In this document: positions 1-6,395 of the stretch, piece by piece
How the letters are laid out: each line of letters begins with the position of its first letter
How positions within the stretch are numbered: position 1 is the first letter of the stretch
Assembly: GCA_023430045.1 (NCBI GenBank)
Contig: JAEZCF010000158.1
Coordinates: 1 to 8,984 of the forward strand
Reading direction: 5' to 3'
Source of the DNA: Pseudomonadota bacterium
GTDB lineage: Bacteria > Pseudomonadota > Gammaproteobacteria > Xanthomonadales > Xanthomonadaceae
Length of the DNA stretch: 8,984 nucleotides
Position numbers and translations under genes: made by a program
The notes under the pieces: model-generated
What the model saw: only the letters and a program-made list of their open reading frames with translations
Database searches by the model: none
Told to the model about the DNA's origin: nothing

Positions 1-1049
1 GCAACGAGATGACCGCACCGGTGACTGCCAATGTATGGGCCGAACATTCGGTATGGCCGCAGGATCCGGGCTTCGCCGAAGCGCTGGCCGGCGGCGTGAC
101 CAGCATGCAGGTGCTGCCGGGCTCGGCGAACCTGGTCGGTGGCCGTGGCGTGGTGCTGAAGAACGTGCCGACCACCACCTACCAGGCGATGAAATTTCCC
201 GGTGCTCCGTGGGGGATGAAGATGGCCTGCGGCGAAAATCCCAAGCGCGTATACGGTGGCAAGGGCACGGCACCGGCCACCCGGATGGGCAATGTCGCCG
301 GCTACCGTGCGGCGTTCATCGACGCCAGCGAATACATCGCCAAGAACACGAGCGCGCCGCCGAAGCGCAAGCGCTGGTTTGGCAGCGACAAGGAAGACAG
401 CGCCGGCGACAGCGGTGGCAAGCGCGACCTCAAGCTGGACACGCTGGCCGGTGCGATCCAGGGCGATATCCGCGTGCACATCCACTGTTACCGTGCCGAT
501 GAGATGGCCACCATGCTCGATCTGGCCCATGAATTCGGCTTCAAGGTGGCGGCATTCCACCACGGCGTGGAAGCCTACAAGCTGGCCGACCGCCTGGCCG
601 CCGAAGGCGTGTGCGGGGCGCTGTGGGCAGACTGGTGGGGCTTCAAGATGGAAGCCTTCGACGGCATCCAGGAAAACATCGCGCTGGTGGACCGGCCGGC
701 CAACAGCTGCGCCATCGTGCATTCCGATTCGCCGGAAGGCATCCAGCGCCTGAACCAGGAAGCGGCCAAGGCGATCGCCGCCGCGCGCCGCGCCCACCTG
801 CCCGCCATCGCCCCGGAGCGCGCCATCACCTGGATGACCGCCAATGCCGCCAGGGCACTGGGCATCGAGCAGCAGACCGGCACCCTGGAAGCAGGCAAGA
901 ACGCCGACGTGGTGGTGTGGAACGGCAACCCGTTCAGCTCCTACGCACTGGCCGACCAGGTGTTCATCGATGGCTACCCGTATTTCGACCGCAGCACCGC
1001 CGCAGGCAAGCCGGTGTCCGATTTCCGTCTTGGCCAGGAGGTGCACTGA
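1..1049 (+). CDS. Amidohydrolase family protein (5' end outside window), apparently catalytic member of a pair
   Basis: The reading frame is already open at base 3, so the N-terminus, including any signal peptide and the strand-1 HxH metal motif, lies off the left edge. Counting from the ATG at base 9, the protein shows the later landmarks of the amidohydrolase (TIM-barrel metallohydrolase) superfamily: H157-I-H159 on the presumed strand 5, H184-H185 on strand 6, and H238-S-D240 on strand 8, whose Asp would be the catalytic base. The C-terminal block ending in LEAGKNADVVVWNGNP is typical of imidazolonepropionase-like and related amidohydrolases. A glycine-rich segment, GSANLVGGRG (residues 38-47), matches a subfamily of exported amidohydrolases. 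Residues 113-143 form a charged, Lys/Asp-rich insertion that is probably a surface loop. The substrate cannot be predicted. The stop overlaps the start of the next gene by one base, implying coupled translation. The family is sure; activity is inferred from visible ligands only. Confidence 0.9.
   Translation, partial: NEMTAPVTANVWAEHSVWPQDPGFAEALAGGVTSMQVLPGSANLVGGRGVVLKNVPTTTYQAMKFPGAPWGMKMACGENPKRVYGGKGTAPATRMGNVAGYRAAFIDASEYIAKNTSAPPKRKRWFGSDKEDSAGDSGGKRDLKLDTLAGAIQGDIRVHIHCYRADEMATMLDLAHEFGFKVAAFHHGVEAYKLADRLAAEGVCGALWADWWGFKMEAFDGIQENIALVDRPANSCAIVHSDSPEGIQRLNQEAAKAIAAARRAHLPAIAPERAITWMTANAARALGIEQQTGTLEAGKNADVVVWNGNPFSSYALADQVFIDGYPYFDRSTAAGKPVSDFRLGQEVH
1036..1043 (+). promoter_or_regulatory. 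Strong ribosome binding site for the second amidohydrolase
   Basis: AGGAGGTG lies inside the 3' end of the upstream gene, five bases before the ATG at 1049. Together with the TGATG stop/start overlap it fixes the start of the downstream gene. It rules out a longer frame reaching back into the upstream coding region. Confidence 0.85.
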
Positions 1050-2341
1050 TGGCCCGTGATTCCGCCCCGTCCAAGCGCAGCCGTTTCTGGCCTGGCGCTG
1101 TGGCAATCACCGCGCTGGCCTGCGTCGCGATACCGGCCAGCGCGCAGGACCTGCTGATCCGCAACGCCACGGTGCATACCGCCAGCGCGCGCGGCAGCCT
1201 GGAAAACGCCGACGTGCTGGTACGTGGCGGCCTCATCCAGGCGGTCGGCACCGCGCTCCCGGTGCCCGCCGGCGTGCCGGTGGTGGAAGCCGGCGGCCGT
1301 CCGCTGACACCGGCCCTGTTCGGCGGCATCACCGAGATCGGCATCGAGGAAGTATCCGGCGAGCAGAGCACGGTGGACAGCACGCTGCAGATCGGCCAGC
1401 AGCCGTTGCGGCCGGAATTCGATGTCACCCTGGCCTACAACCCGGCCTCCGTGCTGGTACCGGTGGCACGTGTGGAAGGCATCGGTTTCACTGCGCTGGG
1501 CGCGCATACCGGCGGTGGCTTCGTGGCCGGCCAGGGCGGCGTGGTGCGGCTGGATGGCAGCGCCGATCCGATCGGGCCGCGCGCGTTGTACCTGCGACTG
1601 GGATCGGCTGCGGCGGAGCTGACCGGGCAGTCGCGCGCCGCGCAGTGGATGCTGCTGCAGCAGATGGTGGATGAGGCACGCGGCCGGGTCGGCGTGGATT
1701 CGCCCCATGCCCTGCTCACCCCGGCAGGACGCCGGACGCTGGCCGGTTACCTGGCCGGCAAGGGCCGCATCATCGTTGAAGTAGACCGCGCCAGCGACAT
1801 CCGCCAGCTGCTGCGCTGGGCCGCGCGCGAGAAGGTGAAGATCGCCATCGCCGGTGGCGCCGAAGCCTGGCAACTGGCGGCCGAACTCGCCCGTGCCGAC
1901 GTGCCGGTGTTCGTCGACAGCCTGGCCAACCTGCCCACGACCTTCGACCAGATCGGCGCGACGCTGGACAACGCTGCACGACTGCATGCGGCAGGCGTGA
2001 ACGTCAGCTTCGCGCAGAGCGGCGATGCGTCGCACAATGCGCGCAAGGTGCGCCAGCTGGCCGGCAATGCGGTGGCCCATGGCCTGCCCTGGGCCGATGG
2101 CCTGGCGGGCCTGACCCGTATCCCGGCCCAGGCGATGGGCGTGGGCGACCGCATCGGCAGCATCGAGCCGGGCAAGCTGGCCGATCTGGTGCTGTGGGAA
2201 GGCGACCCGCTGGACGTGGCCCATTACGCCGAACAGGTCTGGCTGGGTGGACGCACCCTGCCGATGCGATCGCGACAGACCGAACTGCGCGACCGCTACC
2301 TGGCACCGGCCAGCGATCAGCCACGCGCGTACAGCCGCTGA
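1049..2341 (+). CDS. Exported amidohydrolase-like protein lacking all metal ligands (probable pseudoenzyme)
   Basis: This 430-residue protein starts at the ATG in the TGATG overlap, behind a strong ribosome binding site. A basic N-terminus (KRSR) and a hydrophobic stretch end in ASAQD near residue 34, indicating a Sec signal peptide and a periplasmic location. The fold follows the neighbouring amidohydrolase: an N-terminal composite domain (DLLIRNATVHT), a barrel, and a closing SIEPGKLADLVLWEGDP block at about 371-387. The metal site is gone. Where the family has PGLxDxHxH, residues 88-98 read PALFGGITEIG, with I94 and E96 in the histidine positions. The partner's HIH aligns with I242-V-E244, its HH with A268-G269, and its HSD with Q323-S-G325. 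I infer a non-catalytic or regulatory partner that may form a heteromeric complex with the upstream enzyme. Hydrolysis by a different mechanism cannot be excluded. Confidence 0.88.
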   Translation: MARDSAPSKRSRFWPGAVAITALACVAIPASAQDLLIRNATVHTASARGSLENADVLVRGGLIQAVGTALPVPAGVPVVEAGGRPLTPALFGGITEIGIEEVSGEQSTVDSTLQIGQQPLRPEFDVTLAYNPASVLVPVARVEGIGFTALGAHTGGGFVAGQGGVVRLDGSADPIGPRALYLRLGSAAAELTGQSRAAQWMLLQQMVDEARGRVGVDSPHALLTPAGRRTLAGYLAGKGRIIVEVDRASDIRQLLRWAAREKVKIAIAGGAEAWQLAAELARADVPVFVDSLANLPTTFDQIGATLDNAARLHAAGVNVSFAQSGDASHNARKVRQLAGNAVAHGLPWADGLAGLTRIPAQAMGVGDRIGSIEPGKLADLVLWEGDPLDVAHYAEQVWLGGRTLPMRSRQTELRDRYLAPASDQPRAYSR

Positions 2342-2347
2342 CCCGGA

Positions 2348-2377
2348 CAGGGTGCCGATGTTCGCGTCGGCGCCCTG
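2348..2377 (+). terminator. Hairpin after the amidohydrolase pair (terminator-like, no T tract)
   Basis: CAGGGTGCCGA (2348-2358) pairs with TCGGCGCCCTG (2367-2377) over 11 bp with one G-T wobble and an 8-base loop, seven bases after the stop codon. No run of T follows, so it may end transcription weakly, protect the 3' end, or only separate this pair from the next gene. Confidence 0.4.
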
Positions 2378-2422
2378 CCTGCGGCATGATCGGCGGAGTG
2401 GTCCGTTGCCCCGGGAATTGCC

Positions 2423-3061
2423 ATGAGCCTGCGCTGGTACTTCGATTTTGTTTCGCCGTTCGCCTATCTGCACTGGCAGCAGCTACGGCAGCTGCCGCAG
2501 TTCGGGCAGATCCGCCCGGTGCCCATCGCTCTCGGCGCGGTGCTGGCCCATCTGGGCAACCTGGGCCCGGCCGAGATTTCGGCCAAGCGCCGTTTCATCT
2601 ACCGCCAGGTGCTGTGGCAGGCACGGCAGCAGGACGTCACGCTGCGCTTTCCGCCTGCCCATCCCTTCAATCCGCTGCCGGCGCTGCGCCTGTGCCTGGC
2701 CGCCGGTGGCAGTCATGCGGCGGTGGATGTGCTGTTCAACTGGATATGGCGCGACGGTCATGCCGGCGACTCGCCGCAGGCACTGGCGCTGCCCGGGGCC
2801 ATGCTGGACGTGGCCGATGTGGCTGCGGCGGTGGCCGCGCCCGCGGTCAAGCAGCAGTTGCGCGACAACACCGAAGGCGCGATTGCGGCAGGGGTCTTCG
2901 GGGTCCCGACCCTGTCCATCGACGACGAGCTGTACTGGGGCAACGAGGCACACGGACTGATGCAGGCGGTGCTCGCCGATCCCGGCCTGCCACACCGCGG
3001 GGAATGGGCACGGGTTGCCGGATTGCCGGTCGCTGTCCAGCGCAACCCGCCGGCAGGCTGA
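2423..3061 (+). CDS. 2-hydroxychromene-2-carboxylate isomerase family protein (DsbA/GST-kappa fold)
   Basis: This 212-residue protein is near the usual length of the NahD/HCCA isomerase family, glutathione-dependent thioredoxin-fold enzymes related to GST kappa. The N-terminal FDFVSPFAYL (7-16) carries S11, at the site that activates glutathione in this family instead of the CxxC of DsbA. The FNPLPALRLC block (82-91) and GVFGVPTLSIDDELYWGNE (157-175), with the cis-Pro loop V161-P162, complete the signature. The characterised role is isomerisation of 2-hydroxychromene-2-carboxylate in naphthalene breakdown. No aromatic catabolic genes are nearby, so the true substrate is unknown and a general glutathione-linked role is as likely. 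There is no signal peptide, so it should be cytoplasmic. The ribosome binding site before the ATG is weak (CGGGAATTGCC). The gene sits 81 bases after the amidohydrolase pair, behind a hairpin, and may be transcribed separately. Confidence 0.88.
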   Translation: MSLRWYFDFVSPFAYLHWQQLRQLPQFGQIRPVPIALGAVLAHLGNLGPAEISAKRRFIYRQVLWQARQQDVTLRFPPAHPFNPLPALRLCLAAGGSHAAVDVLFNWIWRDGHAGDSPQALALPGAMLDVADVAAAVAAPAVKQQLRDNTEGAIAAGVFGVPTLSIDDELYWGNEAHGLMQAVLADPGLPHRGEWARVAGLPVAVQRNPPAG

Positions 3062-3127
3062 AGGCGCGGTCAGGCAGCCGTATCCGTTTTGGGATAGCTT
3101 TCACACTTCCGAACCTACAACCTGCCT

Positions 3128-3135
3128 GGAGGGGG
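3128..3135 (+). promoter_or_regulatory. Purine-rich ribosome binding site deciding the DegV start
   Basis: GGAGGGGG precedes the ATG at 3144 by eight bases. The same frame is open further upstream, back to 3015 within the previous gene. This site, together with the conserved MRIGIVVDSACDLP beginning, picks 3144 as the start. Confidence 0.7.
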
Positions 3136-3143
3136 CACACAGG

Positions 3144-4085
3144 ATGCGCATCGGAATCGTCGTCGACTCAGCCTGCGATCTACCGCAGGACTTCATCTCC
3201 CAGCATCGCATCGTAGTGCTGCCCATCACCGTGCGCATCGGCGAAGCCATGCTGGCCGACCACCGCGATGAGCAGGCCACGCTGAGCTTCCTGCACGCGC
3301 ACGTCGCCGAACACGGCGCCGAGGCGGAAACCATTCCCTTCAGCGTGCAGCAGATCCGCGACCTGTTCCTGGAGCGCCTGGTCATCGACTACGACCACGT
3401 GTTCTGCATGACCATCACCAGGACCCGCAGCCCCATCCACGACAACGCTCTGCAGGCCAGCTTCGCGATCCTCAACGACTACAAGCCGGTGCGCCAGGCG
3501 GCCGGTTTCAATTCCCCCTTCGCGCTGCGGGTGATCGACACCCAGAACCTGTTCGCGGCCCAGGCGGTGACTGCGGTGGAGGCGGTGCGGCTGCGTGACA
3601 GCGGCGCCAGCGTGCAGCAGATACGCGAACGGCTGGAAGAGCTGGCCGGCAACGTGCACGGTTACATGATCACCCGCGACCTGTATTACATGCGAGCACG
3701 GGCGCGGCACAAGGGCGACCGCAGTGTCGGCCTGCTGAGCGCGGCACTCGGCAGCGCGCTGGACATCAAGCCGGTGCTGCATGGCTACCGTGGCGATACC
3801 GGCCCGGTGGCCAAGATCAAGGGCTTCGACAATGCCGTGGCCAAGCTGTTCGACGTGGTGGGCCAGCGTGTGCGCGCCGGCCTGATGACGCCGGCGGTAT
3901 GCGTCAGCTACGGCGGCGAACTGGAGGAACTGCGCAGCCTGGCCGGTTATACCGAGCTCAAGCGCGTGTGCGCCGAGCACGGCGTGCAGGTCCTGGAATC
4001 GGTGATGAGCCTGACCGGCATGGTCAATGTCGGCAAGGGCGCCATCACAGTGGGCTTCGCGGACGGACCGCATCGCTTCGAATGA
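3144..4085 (+). CDS. DegV family protein (FakB-like fatty acid-binding protein, divergent)
   Basis: The protein has 313 residues, slightly longer than most DegV proteins. It begins with IVVDSACDLP (5-14), the opening strand and loop of the DegV fold, and contains ALRVIDTQNLFAAQ (127-140). The region TRDLYYMRARARHKGD (177-192) followed by GSALDIKPVL (203-212) corresponds to the family's LxxLxxGGRI...LLxIKPIL segment. DegV proteins bind a fatty acid in a cleft between two domains; in Firmicutes they hand it to the FakA kinase. Here the usual TSQPS motif reads TIPFSVQQ (63-70), and the SGTY motif falls where TRSPIHDNA (94-102) is found. The canonical carboxylate-binding residues are therefore altered, and ligand binding is uncertain. 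No FakA-type kinase lies in the window. It is cytoplasmic and has no signal peptide. The family assignment is firm; the function is not. Confidence 0.85.
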   Translation: MRIGIVVDSACDLPQDFISQHRIVVLPITVRIGEAMLADHRDEQATLSFLHAHVAEHGAEAETIPFSVQQIRDLFLERLVIDYDHVFCMTITRTRSPIHDNALQASFAILNDYKPVRQAAGFNSPFALRVIDTQNLFAAQAVTAVEAVRLRDSGASVQQIRERLEELAGNVHGYMITRDLYYMRARARHKGDRSVGLLSAALGSALDIKPVLHGYRGDTGPVAKIKGFDNAVAKLFDVVGQRVRAGLMTPAVCVSYGGELEELRSLAGYTELKRVCAEHGVQVLESVMSLTGMVNVGKGAITVGFADGPHRFE

Positions 4086-4196
4086 GGCCTTGCGCGGCGG
4101 CATCACCGGATCGGTGGCGCGCATTCCGCGGCCGCTTCTGCACGCCACCTGCACCCTGCGCCTGCAACGCTTCGCAGTACTGAAACGGAGATACGA

Positions 4197-4532
4197 ATGA
4201 CCACTTACTACGTCAGCCTGCCGGACCCGTCCAAGGCACGTGGCAACGACAGCGACCTGTCCTTCCAGTCCAGCAGCGCACAGGGCTTCGCCGAGGAACT
4301 GCAGGCGGCGCTGGCCGGCACTGAGCTGTTCGAGAAATGGCGCGCCAAGCAGCCTGATCCGGATGCGGTGGAAGGCCAGTGGGGCGTGACCGACCCCGGC
4401 GCCAGCGTGGTAGGCACACAGGACGACCTGCGCATCAAGCTGCAGGTGACCACCTCGCTCAACAGCGACGTGTTCAAGCAGCGCATGCGCCTGCTCGCCG
4501 GCCACCACTGGGAATTGCGCGAAGTCCGCTGA
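4197..4532 (+). CDS. Conserved-looking hypothetical protein, 111 residues
   Basis: I do not recognise a family. The start is supported by GGAG (4187-4190), six bases before the ATG, and codon use matches neighbouring genes, with G or C in most third positions. The protein is soluble, with no signal peptide or membrane segment. It starts MTTYYVSLPDPSKA, has a likely amphipathic helix around residues 28-47 (GFAEELQAALAGTELFEKWR), and ends in a strand-rich half with VVGTQDDLRIKLQVTT (71-86) and a helix leading to HHWELREVR. It has no cysteine. It lies 111 bases after the DegV gene and 9 bases before the first palindromic repeat. Nothing in the context points to a job. A real gene is likely given the start signals and composition. 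Confidence 0.72.
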   Translation: MTTYYVSLPDPSKARGNDSDLSFQSSSAQGFAEELQAALAGTELFEKWRAKQPDPDAVEGQWGVTDPGASVVGTQDDLRIKLQVTTSLNSDVFKQRMRLLAGHHWELREVR

Positions 4533-4536
4533 CCGC

Positions 4537-4585
4537 AAAAAGGGGGACGGAGGAAGTTATCTGGAATTAACCTCCTCCGTCCCCC
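4537..4585 (-). repeat. Palindromic GGGGACGGAGG element, copy 1, with A tract on its left
   Basis: AAAAA (4537-4541) is followed by an 18-bp stem: GGGGGACGGAGGAAGTTA (4542-4559) pairs with 4568-4585, with one mismatch and an 8-base loop (TCTGGAAT). Its sequence matches the reverse complement of the element at 5516-5564, including the AAG/CCT asymmetry beside the loop. It is therefore an inverted copy of the same unit. Read on the minus strand, the hairpin is followed by TTTTT, so it is shaped as a terminator for leftward transcription. On the plus strand the trailing sequence is only CTCGTTT, a weak terminator for the hypothetical gene. It resembles REP-type intergenic palindromes; family membership is inferred. 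Confidence 0.85.
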
Positions 4586-4615
4586 TCGTTTGGATGCGAC
4601 AATCTTCGCCCCCGC

Positions 4616-4634
4616 GCAGGCCCTGGGTGCCTGC
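4616..4634 (+). other. Small hairpin in the leader of the RIO kinase gene
   Basis: GCAGGC (4616-4621) pairs with GCCTGC (4629-4634) around a 7-base loop, ending eight bases before AGAGG, the presumed ribosome binding site of the RIO kinase. It might influence translation, but six pairs in GC-rich DNA can arise by chance. Confidence 0.25.
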
Positions 4635-4651
4635 CGCAATGCAGAGGTTAC

Positions 4652-5509
4652 GTGAAGACCCCCGAAGGTTTGCAGGCGCTGATCGAAGACGGCGTGATCG
4701 ATGAGGTGCTGCGCCCGCTCAAGAGCGGCAAGGAAGCGGCCGTGTACGTGGTGCGCAGTGGCGATGACGTGCGCTGCGCGAAGGTCTACAAGGACATGGC
4801 ACAGCGCAGTTTCCAGCAGCGCGTTCAGTACCAGGAGGGCCGCAAGGTGCGCGGCAGCCGTGAGGCACGCGCGGTCGGCAAGGCCAGCAAGTACGGCCGC
4901 AGGCAGCAGGAAGCGGCCTGGAAGAACACCGAAGTGGACGCGCTTTACCAGCTGCGCGATGCCGGTGTGCGTGTTCCCGAGCCGTATGGCTATTTCCATG
5001 GCGTACTGGTGATGGAGCTGGTCACCGATGCCGAAGGGTTTTCCGCCGCGCGTCTGGGCGAAGTGGAACTGGAACCGGACCAGGCGCGCGAGTTCCACCG
5101 GGTACTGGTCCGTCAGGTCGTGCGCATGCTCTGCTGCGGGCTGATCCATGGCGATCTGTCACCCTACAACGTGCTGGTCGGCCCGGATGGCCCGGTGGTC
5201 ATCGACTTCCCGCAAGTGGTCAGTGCCGGCGGCAACAACGCCGCGCGGACGATGCTGCTGCGCGACGTCAACAACCTCACCGCCTACCTGGGGCGCTTCG
5301 CACCGGAACTGCTCGACACCTGGTATGGCGAGGAAATGTGGGCGCTGTTTGAAGCCGGCGAACTGCTTCCGGACAGTGAGCTGACCGGCACGTTCGTGCA
5401 CGATGAATCCACCATCGATCTGGACAGCGTGCGGCATGCCATCAACGATGCGCGCGAAGAAGCATTGATCCGGCAGCAGGGTCGCGAAGCCGCCGCCGAA
5501 GACGACTGA
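4652..5509 (+). CDS. RIO1-family atypical serine/threonine kinase/ATPase
   Basis: This 285-residue protein starts at GTG, preceded by AGAGG at 4643-4647. No in-frame ATG offers a better start; the ATG at 4639 is in another frame that soon stops. The RIO domain is complete: phosphate-binding segment SGKEAAVYVV (25-34), invariant lysine K44 in AKVYK, hinge VMELV (120-124), catalytic loop HGDLSPYNVL (166-175) with D168 and N173, and metal-binding IDFPQ (184-188) with D185. RIO proteins lack the activation and substrate-binding loops of ordinary kinases. Eukaryotic and archaeal RIO1 act in small-subunit ribosome maturation; the bacterial members are poorly characterised, so a link to ribosomes here is only inference. 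The N-terminal region before residue 25 is short, with no winged helix of the RIO2 type. The acidic tail (EAAAEDD) is likely disordered. The gene stands alone between two inverted palindromes. Confidence 0.92.
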   Translation: MKTPEGLQALIEDGVIDEVLRPLKSGKEAAVYVVRSGDDVRCAKVYKDMAQRSFQQRVQYQEGRKVRGSREARAVGKASKYGRRQQEAAWKNTEVDALYQLRDAGVRVPEPYGYFHGVLVMELVTDAEGFSAARLGEVELEPDQAREFHRVLVRQVVRMLCCGLIHGDLSPYNVLVGPDGPVVIDFPQVVSAGGNNAARTMLLRDVNNLTAYLGRFAPELLDTWYGEEMWALFEAGELLPDSELTGTFVHDESTIDLDSVRHAINDAREEALIRQQGREAAAEDD

Positions 5510-5513
5510 AGAA

Positions 5514-5564
5514 GGGGGGACGGAGGAGGTTAATTGCAATTAACTTCCTCCGTCCCCTTTTTTT
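5514..5564 (+). terminator. Palindromic GGGGACGGAGG element, copy 2, acting as terminator between convergent genes
   Basis: A near-perfect 42-base palindrome (5516-5557) is centred on TTAATTGCAATTAA. Its arms GGGGACGGAGGAGGTTA and TAACTTCCTCCGTCCCC differ at one position, which would be a G-U pair in RNA. Seven Ts follow at 5558-5564, giving a textbook intrinsic terminator for the RIO kinase gene, whose stop ends at 5509. In the other direction the hairpin is followed by CCTTCTTC, a weaker end for the frm operon, whose stop codon (5565-5567) abuts the T tract. It is the same repeat unit as at 4537-4585 in opposite orientation. Confidence 0.88.
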
Positions 5565-6383
5565 CTAGCGGGCGTGATGGGCGATGTGGTCGCCGATGAA
5601 GCTGGCGATGAAGTAATAGCTGTGGTCGTAGCCCGGCTGCATGCGCAGTTCCAGCGGGTGGCCTGCGGCCTCGCAGGCAGCCTGCAGGCGCTGCGGTTGC
5701 AACTGGCCACCCAGGAATTCGTCGGCGTCCCCCTGGTCGATCAGCAGCGGCAGGCGCTCGGTGGCGTCGGCGATGAGCGCGCTGGCATCCCATTCCGCCC
5801 ATCTCGCACGGTCCTCGCCCAGATAGGCGGTGAATGCTTTCTCGCCCCAAGGCACCTGGCTGGGTGCAACGATCGGCGCAAACGCCGACACGCTGCGATA
5901 GCGGCCTGGATTGCGCAGCGCCAGCACCAGCGCGCCATGCCCGCCCATCGAATGCCCGCTGATGCCGCGGCTGTCGGTGACCGGGAAATGCGCTTCGATC
6001 AACGCCGGCAGTTCGTCGACGATGTAATCGTGCATCCGGTAATGCTTCGCCCACGGCTCCTGCGTTGCATTGAGATAGAAGCCCGCGCCCTTGCCCAGGT
6101 CGTAGCCTTCCGCATCGGCCACGTCATCGCCACGTGGGCTGGTATCGGGCACGACCAGGATGATGCCGTGTTCGGCGGCATGACGCTGCGCGCCGGCCTT
6201 GGTGATGAAGTTCTGCTCATTGCAGGTCAGCCCGCTCAGCCAGTACAGCACCGGCAGCCTGCGGTCCTCCGCCTGCGGCGGCAGGTACACCGCGAACTTC
6301 ATCGTGCAGCCCAGCACTTCGGAGTGGTGCTGGTACACGTCCTGCCAGCCACCGGCACAGGCATGGCGTTCAATGCGTTCCAT
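5565..6383 (-). CDS. frmB: S-formylglutathione hydrolase (esterase D family)
   Basis: This 272-residue alpha/beta hydrolase cleaves S-formylglutathione to formate and glutathione, the last step of glutathione-dependent formaldehyde removal in the cytoplasm. The nucleophile S145 sits in GHSMGG (143-148). D221 in DQGDADEFL and H254 in GYDHSYYF complete the triad. Conserved esterase D segments YWLSGLTCNEQNF (47-59, with C54) and VVPDTSPRG (77-85) are present. The start at 6383 is preceded by GGGAG, seven bases upstream. The frame is open for 14 more codons, but these do not match the family, whose members begin close to ERIE. It follows frmA by 47 bases and belongs to the same operon. The TAG stop directly touches the T tract of the terminator repeat. 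Length is normal for the family (about 275-285). Confidence 0.95.
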   Translation of the reverse strand: MERIERHACAGGWQDVYQHHSEVLGCTMKFAVYLPPQAEDRRLPVLYWLSGLTCNEQNFITKAGAQRHAAEHGIILVVPDTSPRGDDVADAEGYDLGKGAGFYLNATQEPWAKHYRMHDYIVDELPALIEAHFPVTDSRGISGHSMGGHGALVLALRNPGRYRSVSAFAPIVAPSQVPWGEKAFTAYLGEDRARWAEWDASALIADATERLPLLIDQGDADEFLGGQLQPQRLQAACEAAGHPLELRMQPGYDHSYYFIASFIGDHIAHHAR

Positions 6384-6395
6384 GAGGGTTCTCCC

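Noticed and set aside
974..2473. A 499-codon open frame on the minus strand opposite the second amidohydrolase.
   Set aside because: It is a by-product of high GC in the third codon position of the real gene. The translation is rich in Arg, Gly, Gln and His with no family signature, and it runs antisense through a clearly recognisable protein.
3081..3096. Inverted repeat TATCC/GGATA upstream of the DegV gene as a possible operator.
   Set aside because: It has only five pairs and no promoter elements could be placed around it with sensible spacing, so chance is the simplest explanation.
3180..4538. A 452-codon minus-strand open frame opposite the DegV gene and the 111-residue gene.
   Set aside because: Its composition is His/Gln/Val-rich without motifs, and both plus-strand genes have ribosome binding sites and, for DegV, a family signature.
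4537..4585. The repeat as a member of the GTAG-bearing palindromes known from Stenotrophomonas maltophilia.
   Set aside because: It lacks the GTAG start and the GC-rich stem expected of those elements. Its stem is GGGGACGGAGG with an AT-rich tip.
4537..5564. A composite transposon carrying the RIO kinase.
   Set aside because: There is no transposase, and no target-site duplication is visible outside the two repeats. The repeats look like intergenic palindromes rather than insertion sequence ends.
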